Source: a virus. Taken from it: 32,396 bases of DNA. Below the pieces are notes generated by a model, which saw only the letters and a program-made list of their open reading frames with translations, did not search any database and was not told the DNA's origin. The stretch is from positions 1-32,396 of IMG/VR virus record IMGVR_UViG_3300030101_001685; one strand, 5' to 3'. Position numbers and translations under genes: made by a program. Positions 15,418 to 22,463 of the stretch are shown in pieces (positions within the stretch are counted from its first letter, which is position 1; the number at the start of each line of letters is the position of its first letter).

Positions 15418-15576
15418 CTACTTCTTTTTCTTGGCTGTTTTAGCAGATTGTCTAAAGGCTTTAGCAGTTGGTGCTCCCTTGCTACCAGGTTTTCTCATTT
15501 TTTCTCCACTACCTGCGGATATTCTTTTCCTTTTAGCATGGATATTGGCATAAAGCCCCTTTGGTTTTTTTGGCAT
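15418..15576 (-). CDS. Small basic phage protein (52 aa)
   Basis: The protein begins MPKKPKGLYANIHAKRKRI and continues ISAGSGEKMRKPGSKGAPTA, ending in a Lys-rich tail. Proteins with the 'GLYANIHAK' and 'GEKMRKPG.KGAPT' motifs occur near capsid and scaffold genes in many tailed phages, so this is a real conserved gene although its function is unknown to me. The high charge suggests binding to DNA or acidic protein in the head. It starts 2 nt after the stop of the next small gene (15579-15731). Confidence 0.75.
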   Translation of the reverse strand: MPKKPKGLYANIHAKRKRISAGSGEKMRKPGSKGAPTAKAFRQSAKTAKKKK

Positions 15577-15578
15577 TG

Positions 15579-15731
15579 TTACTTTCCTGTTTTCTTGAGT
15601 GCGAGTTTGTGTGACGCTGTAAATGATTTTCCTTTTTTCATCTCCTTCCGCATGAAAGCCATGTGTTTTGCTGTGTGGTGTTTAGAATGTTTAGAGAGTG
15701 TTTCTTTTTGACGCTTTGTAAGTTCAGCCAT
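15579..15731 (-). CDS. Small basic phage protein (50 aa)
   Basis: The protein begins MAELTKRQKETLSKHSKHHT and continues AKHMAFMRKEMKKGKSFTA, ending in HKLALKKTGK. Basic His/Lys-rich proteins with 'LTKRQK.TL.KHS.HHT..HM' recur beside capsid genes in marine podoviruses and cyanophages. Function is not known. The three genes from 15418 to 15982 are spaced 2 nt apart, which argues for one translational cassette. Confidence 0.75.
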   Translation of the reverse strand: MAELTKRQKETLSKHSKHHTAKHMAFMRKEMKKGKSFTASHKLALKKTGK

Positions 15732-15733
15732 TT

Positions 15734-15982
15734 TTACCTCATTGATTTAGAACCAGAACACTTCCATCTCTTACGAGATAACCGCAGTGGACTGTTGGGA
15801 TTTTTAGCGGCTTTAGGATGCTTTTTCATCTGACCGGCAGAACGAGCACAATAACTGTCACCCTTAGACGTTCCGGGTCTGACCCGTGGTCCACCATCTT
15901 TAGCTCTACCCGCTTGCCCATAGCTCACTTTCTTACCGGTACTGGTAATTTTTACTTTAGCTTTTCCCTTTCGTGGAGCCAC
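15734..15982 (-). CDS. Small basic Cys-containing phage protein (82 aa)
   Basis: The protein begins MAPRKGKAKVKITSTGKKV, has 'SYGQAGRAKDGGPRVRPGTS' and 'GDSYCARSAGQMKK', and ends 'PLRLSRKRWKCSGSKSMR'. The 'YCARSAG' and 'LSRKRWKCSG' motifs are shared by small proteins of many cyanophages and other marine phages. Two cysteines spaced about 30 residues apart are conserved in those I recall, so a metal or structural role is possible. No function is established to my knowledge. It follows the scaffold gene by 8 nt. Confidence 0.78.
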   Translation of the reverse strand: MAPRKGKAKVKITSTGKKVSYGQAGRAKDGGPRVRPGTSKGDSYCARSAGQMKKHPKAAKNPNSPLRLSRKRWKCSGSKSMR

Positions 15983-15990
15983 AGCAACCT

Positions 15991-16785
15991 CTATTGAATG
16001 TTATCGTAGAATTCTTTTTCTTTTTGTGCTCTCCATGCCGGGTCTGTTTTCCACCGGGGATCTTGCACATAGGCTTGTAGTTCTTGTGTAGTTTTTCTTT
16101 CACCGGTTAAACTTGGTATAGGTATTTCCTGCTCACCCGATAGGTTACGGAGTTTACGCATCAAGCGTGTTCCGTCTGCCGACCCACCCAGTTTATCAAG
16201 GAGTTCAAACTCTCCTTTGGTTATTATTCCTTTGTTGATTAAACCCTCTGCCCAGGTGATATTTGATTTTACCAAAGCATCAGAATTTTTTCCTAATAGT
16301 CTCTTTTGCTCTGCTACATACTCGTTTTGATCCATAACTTTCTGATTGGCTCCATCAATAAATTGTTGTGCCAGACCTTGAAAGTCATCCTGAGAAAATC
16401 CATAACGCTTTGCCATGTCCATGTAGTTGTTAAGCATCTCATCATCTTGTGGAATATCTTCCCCTAGAAACTTTGTATCGTATTCTTTTGGGGCTTTGTG
16501 ATCTCCTCGACTAAATTTCTTTTCCAGTTCTGCGAAAGACTTAGCTAGTTTTTCCGTCTGGACACCATTCTCCGGATCCCAGAATTTATCGGGGAGCCAT
16601 TCGGGTTGCACAAACTCCACATCATCCGGGTCATCACCCTCTGGTTCAGCATCTGTTTCAAGGTGCGAGTTTTCGTCATCGGCTGACGCTTCAGTGCTTT
16701 CATTCTTCTCTTCCTCTCCAACCAACGCTCCCATACCAATTTCTGGGGCTACGGCTTCAACTTCCTGAGTTGCTTCTTCAGGCAT
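15991..16785 (-). CDS. Capsid scaffolding (assembly) protein
   Basis: This 264-residue protein has a very acidic N-terminal third (residues 1-60) and a helical C-terminal part. 'EWLPDKFWDPENGVQTEKLA' followed by 'KSFAELEKKFSRG' is a hallmark of T7 gp9-type scaffolds. It would guide assembly of the prohead around the portal and leave before packaging. It lies between the Bbp19-like gene (8-nt overlap) and the small basic genes before the capsid, as in related podoviruses. Confidence 0.9.
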   Translation of the reverse strand: MPEEATQEVEAVAPEIGMGALVGEEEKNESTEASADDENSHLETDAEPEGDDPDDVEFVQPEWLPDKFWDPENGVQTEKLAKSFAELEKKFSRGDHKAPKEYDTKFLGEDIPQDDEMLNNYMDMAKRYGFSQDDFQGLAQQFIDGANQKVMDQNEYVAEQKRLLGKNSDALVKSNITWAEGLINKGIITKGEFELLDKLGGSADGTRLMRKLRNLSGEQEIPIPSLTGERKTTQELQAYVQDPRWKTDPAWRAQKEKEFYDNIQ

Positions 16786-17059
16786 TTTTACATCTCCTTA
16801 ATCTGTTTATTATTTCTCTGACTATTGAGTTTTGACCTTCTCGTGAATATCCGAATGACGGATCATCGCCCGGAAACCAAGAAGGCTGATCGATGGTTAC
16901 GCTTTTGAGGTGCTCCAAGACCTTCTGACCATCGGCAGTATTGAAAACATTTGCATATAAGAAATCGAGTTGAGAAGGCTGTGCAAAATTTACTGTGGCA
17001 ATCTCCTCATCATCACTGTCAAAGTTAATTGATCGGATTACCTGTGCCTGGTCCTTCAT
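16778..17059 (-). CDS. Bbp19-like small phage protein
   Basis: This 93-residue protein contains 'NVFNTADGQKVLEHLKSVT' then 'YSREGQNSIVREIINRL'. The pattern 'F....dG..VL..L......F......f..G....V..I' is that of the Bbp19 family found between portal and scaffold genes of podoviruses; its role in the head is not defined. The ATG at 17059 lies inside the portal gene (35-nt overlap), with AGGAG 6 nt upstream, which supports this start. Confidence 0.75.
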   Translation of the reverse strand: MKDQAQVIRSINFDSDDEEIATVNFAQPSQLDFLYANVFNTADGQKVLEHLKSVTIDQPSWFPGDDPSFGYSREGQNSIVREIINRLRRCKNA

Positions 17060-18596
17060 TCATTGCTCCTTGCTGTTGCTGTGCTTGTGCGGCTTGTTGT
17101 GCCTGTTGCATCATCATTTCCTGTATTTGCTGACGCTCTTCTGGGGTAGTTCTGATTTCTGCCGGAATTGCCAATTGATCTGCGATATAATCAAGTAATG
17201 TTTCCTGCTTGATTACCATTTGCCCCATTGGACCCATCTGCTGAGAAATCTGCACATACTGCATAATCTCACTAAGTTTTTCCATATTTTGCGACATAGC
17301 AATGGGAGCTACCGGTACAACTTTAATCTGTAACCCATTGACAGATAACGGAAGTTCTATCATGCCCATCTCATCCATCAACTCAAGTGTGCGTCTTACC
17401 ACCGGGTACATAATCTCATTTATTAACCTACCAAAGCTACTTCCTAAGTTTTGGGATAACTGTTTCATGCGTTCCGCTATTTCAGTGGCTGATCGTGCGG
17501 ACATCGTATCAGGCGGTAAGCTTTCATCCATCAATATTGCTTTGATAGATGCTATAAGATCCTGTGAACTAATCTGTGATAATTGTGGATCACCAGACCG
17601 GGGCAGGGGCTGTAGACTAGATCCCTGATTGCCGCCATTTCTGGCTACGGGTATGATCGCCCCCGGTACTAACTTAATTGAATTCGGATTAAGAACACCA
17701 TCATCCATCGCGGTATAAACACCGGCAATCGAAAGTGACGCATTCTTAAAAAAATATTCCTTGAGAGTATTAAGTGATTTAATATCATGTAATGCTGTGA
17801 GCACCGGACCTCTTCCGTATCTCTCACCGGCGGCTGTCATGTACCTCGCCACGACCCAAGGAAAAGAATTTAGCCGTCTATAAACCAGTTCATGCTTACC
17901 GGCTTTGTCTAACACATGGTAGTGATACACACCCTCATCTTTATCGTAGCAGGTGATTTCCATAAGCTCGACTTTTTCATTACCCCTACCTTCATAGGTT
18001 TGTGCCATCTCTTGTGGAATTTCTGCATCTTGAAACTCTCGGTCAATATTATCAAAGGCAATCATGTGTCTCCGATAAACCTTATCCACGACCCCGTGCG
18101 GTCCATCTTCAAACGCAATTAATGCCTGGGGAATAGCCGTAAATCGGATAGGTTGCAGTTCATCACCCGGTTGTATGAGCATACACCCCGTACCAATACA
18201 AAGTTCTAGAAGAAGTTCACCCATAGCCATGTCAAAATTAGACTGACGGAGAATATCAAACATCTTGTCGGAATAGTCATCGAGGATACGTTGTATCTCT
18301 ACATGACGTTCTTCAGGGATTTCCTGACCGGGTACTAATCTGCACCACTGACGCTGAATAGGGAAGATGCCAGCTTGTAATCTATTAGCAAATTTTTGTG
18401 TAGAGGAAATAGCAGTCGAATCGTAGACCCTAGACATCTTATCGTTCTTTGGAGCAGTCGTTTCGTAGTTGCCGTCGTACAAATTGCGGTTAGGTAGGAC
18501 ATAACGGTAGGCATCTTCATAGACAGCCCTCCACTCGTCTTTGTGAGCCATCGCTTTTTCGTAGCGTTTTTTAAGAATATCCTTGGAAAGTTTCAA
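17025..18596 (-). CDS. Portal protein (head-tail connector)
   Basis: This 523-residue protein forms the dodecameric ring through which DNA is pumped and ejected. T7-type portal features: 'KRYEKAMAHKDEWRAVYEDA', 'YRYVLPNRN', 'VYDSTAISSTQKFANRLQAG' and 'ERYGRGPVLTALHDIKSLNT'. The C-terminus is Met/Gln-rich. The predicted start is TTG at 18596, which overlaps the TGA of the preceding 45-residue gene (TTGA), a coupling arrangement. An ATG 14 codons downstream (MAHKDEW) would cut the first conserved helix. Length is near that of T7 gp8 (536). Confidence 0.93.
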   Translation of the reverse strand: MKLSKDILKKRYEKAMAHKDEWRAVYEDAYRYVLPNRNLYDGNYETTAPKNDKMSRVYDSTAISSTQKFANRLQAGIFPIQRQWCRLVPGQEIPEERHVEIQRILDDYSDKMFDILRQSNFDMAMGELLLELCIGTGCMLIQPGDELQPIRFTAIPQALIAFEDGPHGVVDKVYRRHMIAFDNIDREFQDAEIPQEMAQTYEGRGNEKVELMEITCYDKDEGVYHYHVLDKAGKHELVYRRLNSFPWVVARYMTAAGERYGRGPVLTALHDIKSLNTLKEYFFKNASLSIAGVYTAMDDGVLNPNSIKLVPGAIIPVARNGGNQGSSLQPLPRSGDPQLSQISSQDLIASIKAILMDESLPPDTMSARSATEIAERMKQLSQNLGSSFGRLINEIMYPVVRRTLELMDEMGMIELPLSVNGLQIKVVPVAPIAMSQNMEKLSEIMQYVQISQQMGPMGQMVIKQETLLDYIADQLAIPAEIRTTPEERQQIQEMMMQQAQQAAQAQQQQGAMNEGPGTGNPIN

Positions 18597-18730
18597 TAGC
18601 TTGACCTATTCATTTTAATCTTTCCCCCCGTTTCCTTCGCTAGTTTTTTTGCTGTCGCTACTCCCTTCTTCGTGTACTTGAACTTTTTTTTCATCGTTCC
18701 CTTTGTCGTTTTGTACTGCACTTCCGGCAT
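18593..18730 (-). CDS. Small basic phage protein (45 aa)
   Basis: The protein begins MPEVQYKTTKGTMKKKFKYT and continues KKGVATAKKLAKETGGKI. Short proteins with 'KKKF.YTKKG.A.AKK.AK..GG' occur near portal genes in many marine phages. The ATG at 18730 has GGAG 7 nt upstream, and the stop overlaps the TTG start of portal. The other frame through this gap lacks such a pattern. Function unknown. Confidence 0.7.
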   Translation of the reverse strand: MPEVQYKTTKGTMKKKFKYTKKGVATAKKLAKETGGKIKMNRSSY

Positions 18731-18769
18731 TCGTCATCTCCATTTTTCTGGGGTTACGGATATATTTTT

Positions 18770-19042
18770 TCACCCTAAACCTCGTGGGTTACGTCTTGGT
18801 CCAAGTTTATTTCTCAACGGCATATTGGGGTTGCCTAGCAGAGGATCTTCCCTATCCTGAGAGACTAACGCTCTCATAGAAGAACCACTTAGGAGTGCTC
18901 TTTGCTTTGCCGCTGTTTTCTTTTTTTCTGTGGCTTCTTGTTGAGCAACGATTTGTTCCTGCTTTTGGACACTTTCGTTTGCGTCAGCTTCGGCTTGGAC
19001 GCTTTCTTCTGACTTTTTACTACCACCAAAGATAAAACCCAT
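18770..19042 (-). CDS. Small hypothetical protein upstream of portal
   Basis: This 90-residue protein begins MGFIFGGSKKSEESVQAEAD, has a Gln/Glu/Lys coiled-coil-like centre and ends in a Pro/Arg/Gly tail (PLRNKLGPRRNPRGLG). Proteins with an 'MGF.FG' start and an AEQK-rich middle often precede the portal gene in podoviruses. It starts directly after the gp13-like gene's stop, with GAGGT about 8 nt upstream. The Gly-2/Phe start is notable but no lipidation site is evident. Function unknown. Confidence 0.72.
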   Translation of the reverse strand: MGFIFGGSKKSEESVQAEADANESVQKQEQIVAQQEATEKKKTAAKQRALLSGSSMRALVSQDREDPLLGNPNMPLRNKLGPRRNPRGLG

Positions 19043-19525
19043 CTAAAAATACCTCGCATAAAGTTGATAATTCGACCCATCATGTCCAAAATTTTTCATT
19101 TCACCTTCTTTCTTGAATACCATCATCTCAATCCATCGAATAGAGAGAAAGTTTTGCGAATGAACGTAGCACTGATAGCGTCTAGCTCGCAGTATTTTGG
19201 CTGTATATTCAAAAAATTTAAGGGAAGTACGGCACATTTTGAACTTGTGCTCGTCTAAGTCAGAGGTAGGTATCAACCAAGCTTCATAAACCCCCTTCCA
19301 GAAGGGAACTAAGCCAAACATAGCGTACACTTTGCCGTCTACTAAAGCCGTAAAACTGTATCCTTGGGGCAATCTCTCCACTAAAGTATGCCTATTTTCT
19401 GCTACGAGTGGGGCATCGAGGGGTCTAAGTGGAGCCCCTAGCAGATGATCGGGGTGAAATGCCACAATACGTCCACTTTTGCCGTCTAATGTAGAAATTT
19501 CTTCTATTTCTTCAGGCGAAAACAT
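19043..19525 (-). CDS. GNAT-fold virion/morphogenesis protein (T7 gp13-like)
   Basis: This 160-residue protein has the secondary structure of an acyl-CoA N-acyltransferase: 'GYSFTALVDGKVYAMFGLVP' for strands 2-4, 'KFKMCRTSLKFFEYTAKILR' for the long helix, and 'IRWIEMMVFKKEGEM' as the 'N..-I-WL..-GF' end. T7 gp13 and relatives (DUF2833) share this form and are needed for virion assembly; no substrate is known. The residues that bind acetyl-CoA (Q/RxxGxG/A) are not evident here, so it may be a structural descendant. It overlaps the terminase gene by 14 nt. Confidence 0.7.
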   Translation of the reverse strand: MFSPEEIEEISTLDGKSGRIVAFHPDHLLGAPLRPLDAPLVAENRHTLVERLPQGYSFTALVDGKVYAMFGLVPFWKGVYEAWLIPTSDLDEHKFKMCRTSLKFFEYTAKILRARRYQCYVHSQNFLSIRWIEMMVFKKEGEMKNFGHDGSNYQLYARYF

Positions 19526-21044
19526 CCCAATCTACCCATGCATTAGCTTGTGTACCAAAATTTGGCGATGCTCCTCTGGTCATTGTCTTATGTTCGCCCC
19601 CACCCAACAATAAATATCCCAATGCATCCGCAACGTGGGAGTGCATATTTTTGCTAGGAACATCCTTAAATCTTTCCTGTGTACCAATAGCTACTCTCTT
19701 AAAATGATACCCACCGGCAAGGGCTTTTCGCAGTCGATAACACTCACGATGGACCATAAATCCAGGTTTACCCTCTATCAGTCGGGTCATGGGGAGTGCT
19801 CCGGCTTCTCTTCTGGTTTTGAATTCATTTGTTGCCGTTGGTCTCGCTAATAATCCCTGAGATCGTAAGTGGTCATAGGCGGTGGTTTCGTAGATCTGAT
19901 CTCTTTGTGAACCTGCCGGGTCACCCCAGATCATAACGTCATGCCCCGGAAAGTAGGTATCCAGATCCTGCTTGAGCATAGTCACAAACCGTTCTAGCCC
20001 CATGTCAAAGGTTACCAATTCTCTGAGAATGTGCCATCTGCCATTAGGTGCTCTCTGCCCAAAGACTGCCGCCGGAGTTAAACCAAAGTCTAGTCCGATT
20101 TGTATGGGAACATTATCAATTTTTTCCAGATCTGTGGACATGGAGTGATCGTCATACTCAGCCCAGACGGGTTTACCTTCCTGCACATAGGTGTATTTAC
20201 CCTCGGCATAACAACGGATCCAGTCAAGGTTTTTTCCTGCCAAAATTTGCTCATAATAACCACTGGGTAAATTGTCGAGGTTCTCGGCTTTGGGGTTGGT
20301 TTTCCACCATCTTCCGGCTGAGAAATTAAATCCCTGGGCTTCGGGGTTATCCTTTGGCACCTTATCGGGGTTGACCTCTACAACTCCTCCTGGTTGTTTG
20401 TAAAAACTCCACTTAAAATTTCCTTTAGGTTTTGTTTTCTCTGCATATTCATAAAGCCAAGAATCATCATCTGGAGGGTTAGTGTCAAGGATAACTCCTC
20501 GCCAAGTGGGTCCACCGTCTGCTTTCGTAGGGTATCTTCCTACCCGGTGTGATAATCCCTGAATAATTTGTACCGGCAGTTCCCGACATTCGTTTATCCA
20601 AGCGGCAGTAAGCTCTAAAGATAAAAGTTTTCGCACATCTTTAGGTTGGTCTAAGGCTAAGAATAACACCTCCATATCTATCCCGGCGGCATCATTTCGT
20701 GAGGGAAGTTTTATGTGATGCTTGATTGGTGGGGCATGGTGTACGTTTCCCCAAATATCTTCCGGAAATAATTCCAACCAGGTTTTCAAAGTAGTGGTTT
20801 TAAGCATGGGGTAGGAGTTTCGCACAATAGCAAACCGGCTGTATTTAATTCCATCTCTGGGGGAGGGCTTTTGATTAGCCGCAATCTTAAACAACTCCGC
20901 ACAACAGGCATAGGATTTTCCCGAACCCACCGGACCCATAATGGATTTTATAAAAGATTTATCATTCAAAAATTTCCAGAGAACAGGTGACTTAGAAAAG
21001 TCTAGCTTCATGCCACCGGTGGGTGTAATACGGGAATTACTCAT
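19512..21044 (-). CDS. terL: Terminase large subunit
   Basis: This 510-residue protein is the ATP-driven packaging motor and headful or site nuclease. Walker A is GPVGSGKS at residues 37-44. A Walker B-like segment is 'LELTAAWINECREL' near residue 145. The C-terminal RNase H-like nuclease shows 'IQIGLDFGLTPAA' (first Asp), 'MIWGDPAGSQRDQ' and 'HSHVADALGYLLLGGG' (late Asp). It starts inside the zinc-finger-like gene (8-nt overlap) and overlaps the gp13-like gene. The type of DNA end it makes cannot be told from sequence; permuted ends would fit headful packaging. Confidence 0.95.
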   Translation of the reverse strand: MSNSRITPTGGMKLDFSKSPVLWKFLNDKSFIKSIMGPVGSGKSYACCAELFKIAANQKPSPRDGIKYSRFAIVRNSYPMLKTTTLKTWLELFPEDIWGNVHHAPPIKHHIKLPSRNDAAGIDMEVLFLALDQPKDVRKLLSLELTAAWINECRELPVQIIQGLSHRVGRYPTKADGGPTWRGVILDTNPPDDDSWLYEYAEKTKPKGNFKWSFYKQPGGVVEVNPDKVPKDNPEAQGFNFSAGRWWKTNPKAENLDNLPSGYYEQILAGKNLDWIRCYAEGKYTYVQEGKPVWAEYDDHSMSTDLEKIDNVPIQIGLDFGLTPAAVFGQRAPNGRWHILRELVTFDMGLERFVTMLKQDLDTYFPGHDVMIWGDPAGSQRDQIYETTAYDHLRSQGLLARPTATNEFKTRREAGALPMTRLIEGKPGFMVHRECYRLRKALAGGYHFKRVAIGTQERFKDVPSKNMHSHVADALGYLLLGGGEHKTMTRGASPNFGTQANAWVDWDVFA

Positions 21045-21354
21045 ACTGTGTTACCTTTGTTGATTTTTTAGTAATTATCTCTCTAAACCTATCGGCAGTT
21101 TGCGGATTTTTTGCCTTGTTAGAAAATGCATAGATGTGAGATTTATCCCTTGCAATTGGTTTTAGGGCAAATTCTTCTGAGATTGGTCTACGTGGATTGT
21201 GCTCCTGACAGTAATACAGATTTCTTTTTTCGTTCCAATATATGCCCACGCTGTCACACTCACAGCATTTCATCTTCTCTCTTTGACCTTCACGTTCTCT
21301 CTGCGTCTGAAATCGTAGGGGTTTCTCATCATCTATATGGTCACCTTTTTCCAT
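21037..21354 (-). CDS. Hypothetical protein with Cys4/His zinc-binding motif
   Basis: This protein has about 105 residues. A cluster 'CCECDSVGIYWNEKRNLYYC' followed by 'QEH' gives a CxxC-x15-CxxH pattern, likely a zinc ribbon. The rest is charged and helical with no known domain. The start at 21354 is favoured over the ATG at 21357 because GGAGG lies 6 nt upstream of it and only 3 nt upstream of the other. It lies between the two terminase subunits, where zinc-finger or HNH-type packaging accessories are common, but no HNH residues are seen. Confidence 0.65.
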   Translation of the reverse strand: MEKGDHIDDEKPLRFQTQREREGQREKMKCCECDSVGIYWNEKRNLYYCQEHNPRRPISEEFALKPIARDKSHIYAFSNKAKNPQTADRFREIITKKSTKVTQYE

Positions 21355-21496
21355 CATCTACCTCCATAAATTTTTTTAATTCATTGTAATTTTCTGTGCT
21401 CAATTCTTCTTTTAGTAGGGTGGCTAATCTTTTCATGTCCACCGTATATCGGAGTTCTGCTCGTATTCTCAGTCTCGCTAAATTTTCAAGTGTCAT
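21341..21496 (-). CDS. Small helical protein between the terminase genes (51 aa)
   Basis: The protein begins MTLENLARLRIRAELRYTVD and continues MKRLATLLKEELSTENYNEL. It is two or three amphipathic helices, very regular for a random frame. The ATG at 21496 has AGGA 7 nt upstream and overlaps the stop of the small terminase gene. Its own end overlaps the next gene by 14 nt. It fills an otherwise empty 130-nt gap in a genome with few gaps. A packaging accessory is possible. Confidence 0.55.
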   Translation of the reverse strand: MTLENLARLRIRAELRYTVDMKRLATLLKEELSTENYNELKKFMEVDDGKR

Positions 21497-21908
21497 CGGT
21501 TGGTCCTACCATCTGCACTTCTACGACTGCCGGCTTATCTACATTTCTTTCCTGCTCCAACAGACCCGATGCCTTGGCTAGTGTCTGCAACACTCTCACC
21601 TTGTCGATCATTTCAATCTCAATCGTATTGCCAAGTTCACTGGGAATAACCCGGATCTTTTTTATGGCGGCGAGAACGGCTTCAGGTATATCATCAGACG
21701 ATTTAACCACTGTCCGACCATCTGCTGTCCAGGTCATAACATCCGAAATTTTTGCTGTAGAAAGATTTATCAATTCCTGGGCTAACATATCCCGGTTGTC
21801 ATAAATAACATCTGATCCACCCACGCTACGTCTTATCTTTCGGACACTGCCCAAGTCTTTTAGGCTTGGAAGAGGTAGTCTATTTTTTGGTTTAGAACGG
21901 GATTTCAT
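21486..21908 (-). CDS. terS: Terminase small subunit (putative)
   Basis: This 140-residue protein has a basic N-terminus (MKSRSKPKNRLPLPS), then 'ELINLSTAKISDVMTWTADG', 'TVVKSSDDIPEAVLAAIKKI' and 'EMIDKVRVLQTLAKASGLLE'. The order 'sd-v-w--dG-v-vk-sddlp----aIkki---' then 'DK---L--La---Gl' is that of small terminases, which recognise the pac site and load the motor. It starts inside the ssb gene (17-nt overlap) and is two genes before the large subunit. The N-terminal HTH is not obvious. Confidence 0.8.
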   Translation of the reverse strand: MKSRSKPKNRLPLPSLKDLGSVRKIRRSVGGSDVIYDNRDMLAQELINLSTAKISDVMTWTADGRTVVKSSDDIPEAVLAAIKKIRVIPSELGNTIEIEMIDKVRVLQTLAKASGLLEQERNVDKPAVVEVQMVGPTDDT

Positions 21909-22296
21909 CGTCTATATCATTTCCAGTTGGAAGATTTGGTTGTGATGTATCAGATTGACCACCCAGTAACGTAATACCGCCGGAATAATTCCTCACCACT
22001 ACTTCTGTTTTATACCTGTCATTGCCGGATTGATCCTGCCACTTACGGGTTTCTAGCTGACCCTCGACCAGTACCTGCTTTCCTTTTTTGAGATAGGCTT
22101 CACACATACCCATCATGCTCTGATTAAACACTGCAATAGAATGCCATTGTGTTTTTTCTTGTTTAGAGCCGGTGTTTTTATCCTTCCATTTCTCTGTAGT
22201 TGCTATGGAAAAATTACAGACCTTATCTGTATTGTTTTGAAATGTTCGTATCTCAGCATCTTTACCAAGATTTCCTATAAGCATTACTTTATTCAT
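21892..22296 (-). CDS. ssb: Single-stranded DNA-binding protein
   Basis: This 134-residue OB-fold SSB shows 'MNKVMLIGNLGKDAEIRTF', 'VCNFSIATTEKWKDK', 'TQWHSIAVFNQ', 'YLKKGKQVLVEGQLETRKWQ' and 'YKTEVVVRNYSGGITLLGG'. It ends DIDDEIPF, the acidic tip that recruits replication and repair proteins in bacterial SSBs. It coats single strands during replication and with the ERF/exonuclease pair. CAGGAG lies upstream of the ATG. Length is slightly short of host SSBs (150-180), the difference being the linker. Confidence 0.95.
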   Translation of the reverse strand: MNKVMLIGNLGKDAEIRTFQNNTDKVCNFSIATTEKWKDKNTGSKQEKTQWHSIAVFNQSMMGMCEAYLKKGKQVLVEGQLETRKWQDQSGNDRYKTEVVVRNYSGGITLLGGQSDTSQPNLPTGNDIDDEIPF

Positions 22297-22423
22297 TTTT
22301 ACTCCTGTTTTTTGAAAAATAGTTTTGTGAGACCCCCGTATGTATGTCAGACCCCCGGGGGAGGGTAAGGTGCCTTTTCATCAGAGGGGTCTGGCGGTCC
22401 TTTATTTTACTAGCTCCTTTCAT
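22289..22423 (-). CDS. Possible 44-aa protein upstream of ssb
   Basis: An open frame from the ATG at 22423 fills the only gap in this part of the operon and ends inside the ssb start (AATGAATAA overlap), as real genes here often do. AAAGG lies 9 nt upstream. The protein (MKGASKIKDRQTPLMKRHLT then LPRGSDIHTGV) is basic and matches nothing I know. The GC-rich repeats at 22330-22393 lie inside it, so the region may be regulatory instead. Confidence 0.3.
   Translation of the reverse strand: MKGASKIKDRQTPLMKRHLTLPRGSDIHTGVSQNYFSKNRSKNE
22330..22393. repeat. GC-rich direct and inverted repeats upstream of ssb
   Basis: AGACCCCCG occurs at 22330-22338 and 22349-22357 (19 nt apart) and its complement core GGGGTCTG at 22386-22393. 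CCCCCGGGGG at 22352-22361 is a 10-bp palindrome. The block stands out in AT-rich surroundings. It could be a binding array or part of the ssb leader; CAGACCCC and GGGGTCTG can pair across about 30 nt in RNA. Confidence 0.5.
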
Positions 22424-22447
22424 ATTTATTTACCTTTGTTCTGCATC

Positions 22448-22463
22448 CTAGACGTTCATCTAG
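22448..22463. promoter_or_regulatory. Operator-like inverted repeat CTAGACG-TT-CATCTAG
   Basis: It matches the perfect site at 27075-27092 except for one arm base (CATCTAG for CGTCTAG) and a 2-nt spacer. It lies over the stop codon of the replication gene, just upstream of the ssb leader. See the copies at 27075, 29245 and, weaker, 30899. Confidence 0.5.

Noticed and set aside
15448-15711. An 87-codon plus-strand frame in the small-gene region
   Set aside because: It is antisense to two well-supported small basic genes on the minus strand and runs against the operon.
18615-18743. A 42-codon minus-strand frame (starting MEMTNAGSAV) overlapping the 45-codon gene
   Set aside because: The other frame has the better ribosome site, a recurrent phage protein pattern and the TTGA overlap with portal.
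18889-19089. A 66-codon basic minus-strand frame overlapping the gene upstream of portal
   Set aside because: It is the frame-shifted reading of a Lys/Gln-rich stretch. The 90-aa frame fits the gene spacing and the recurrent phage pattern.
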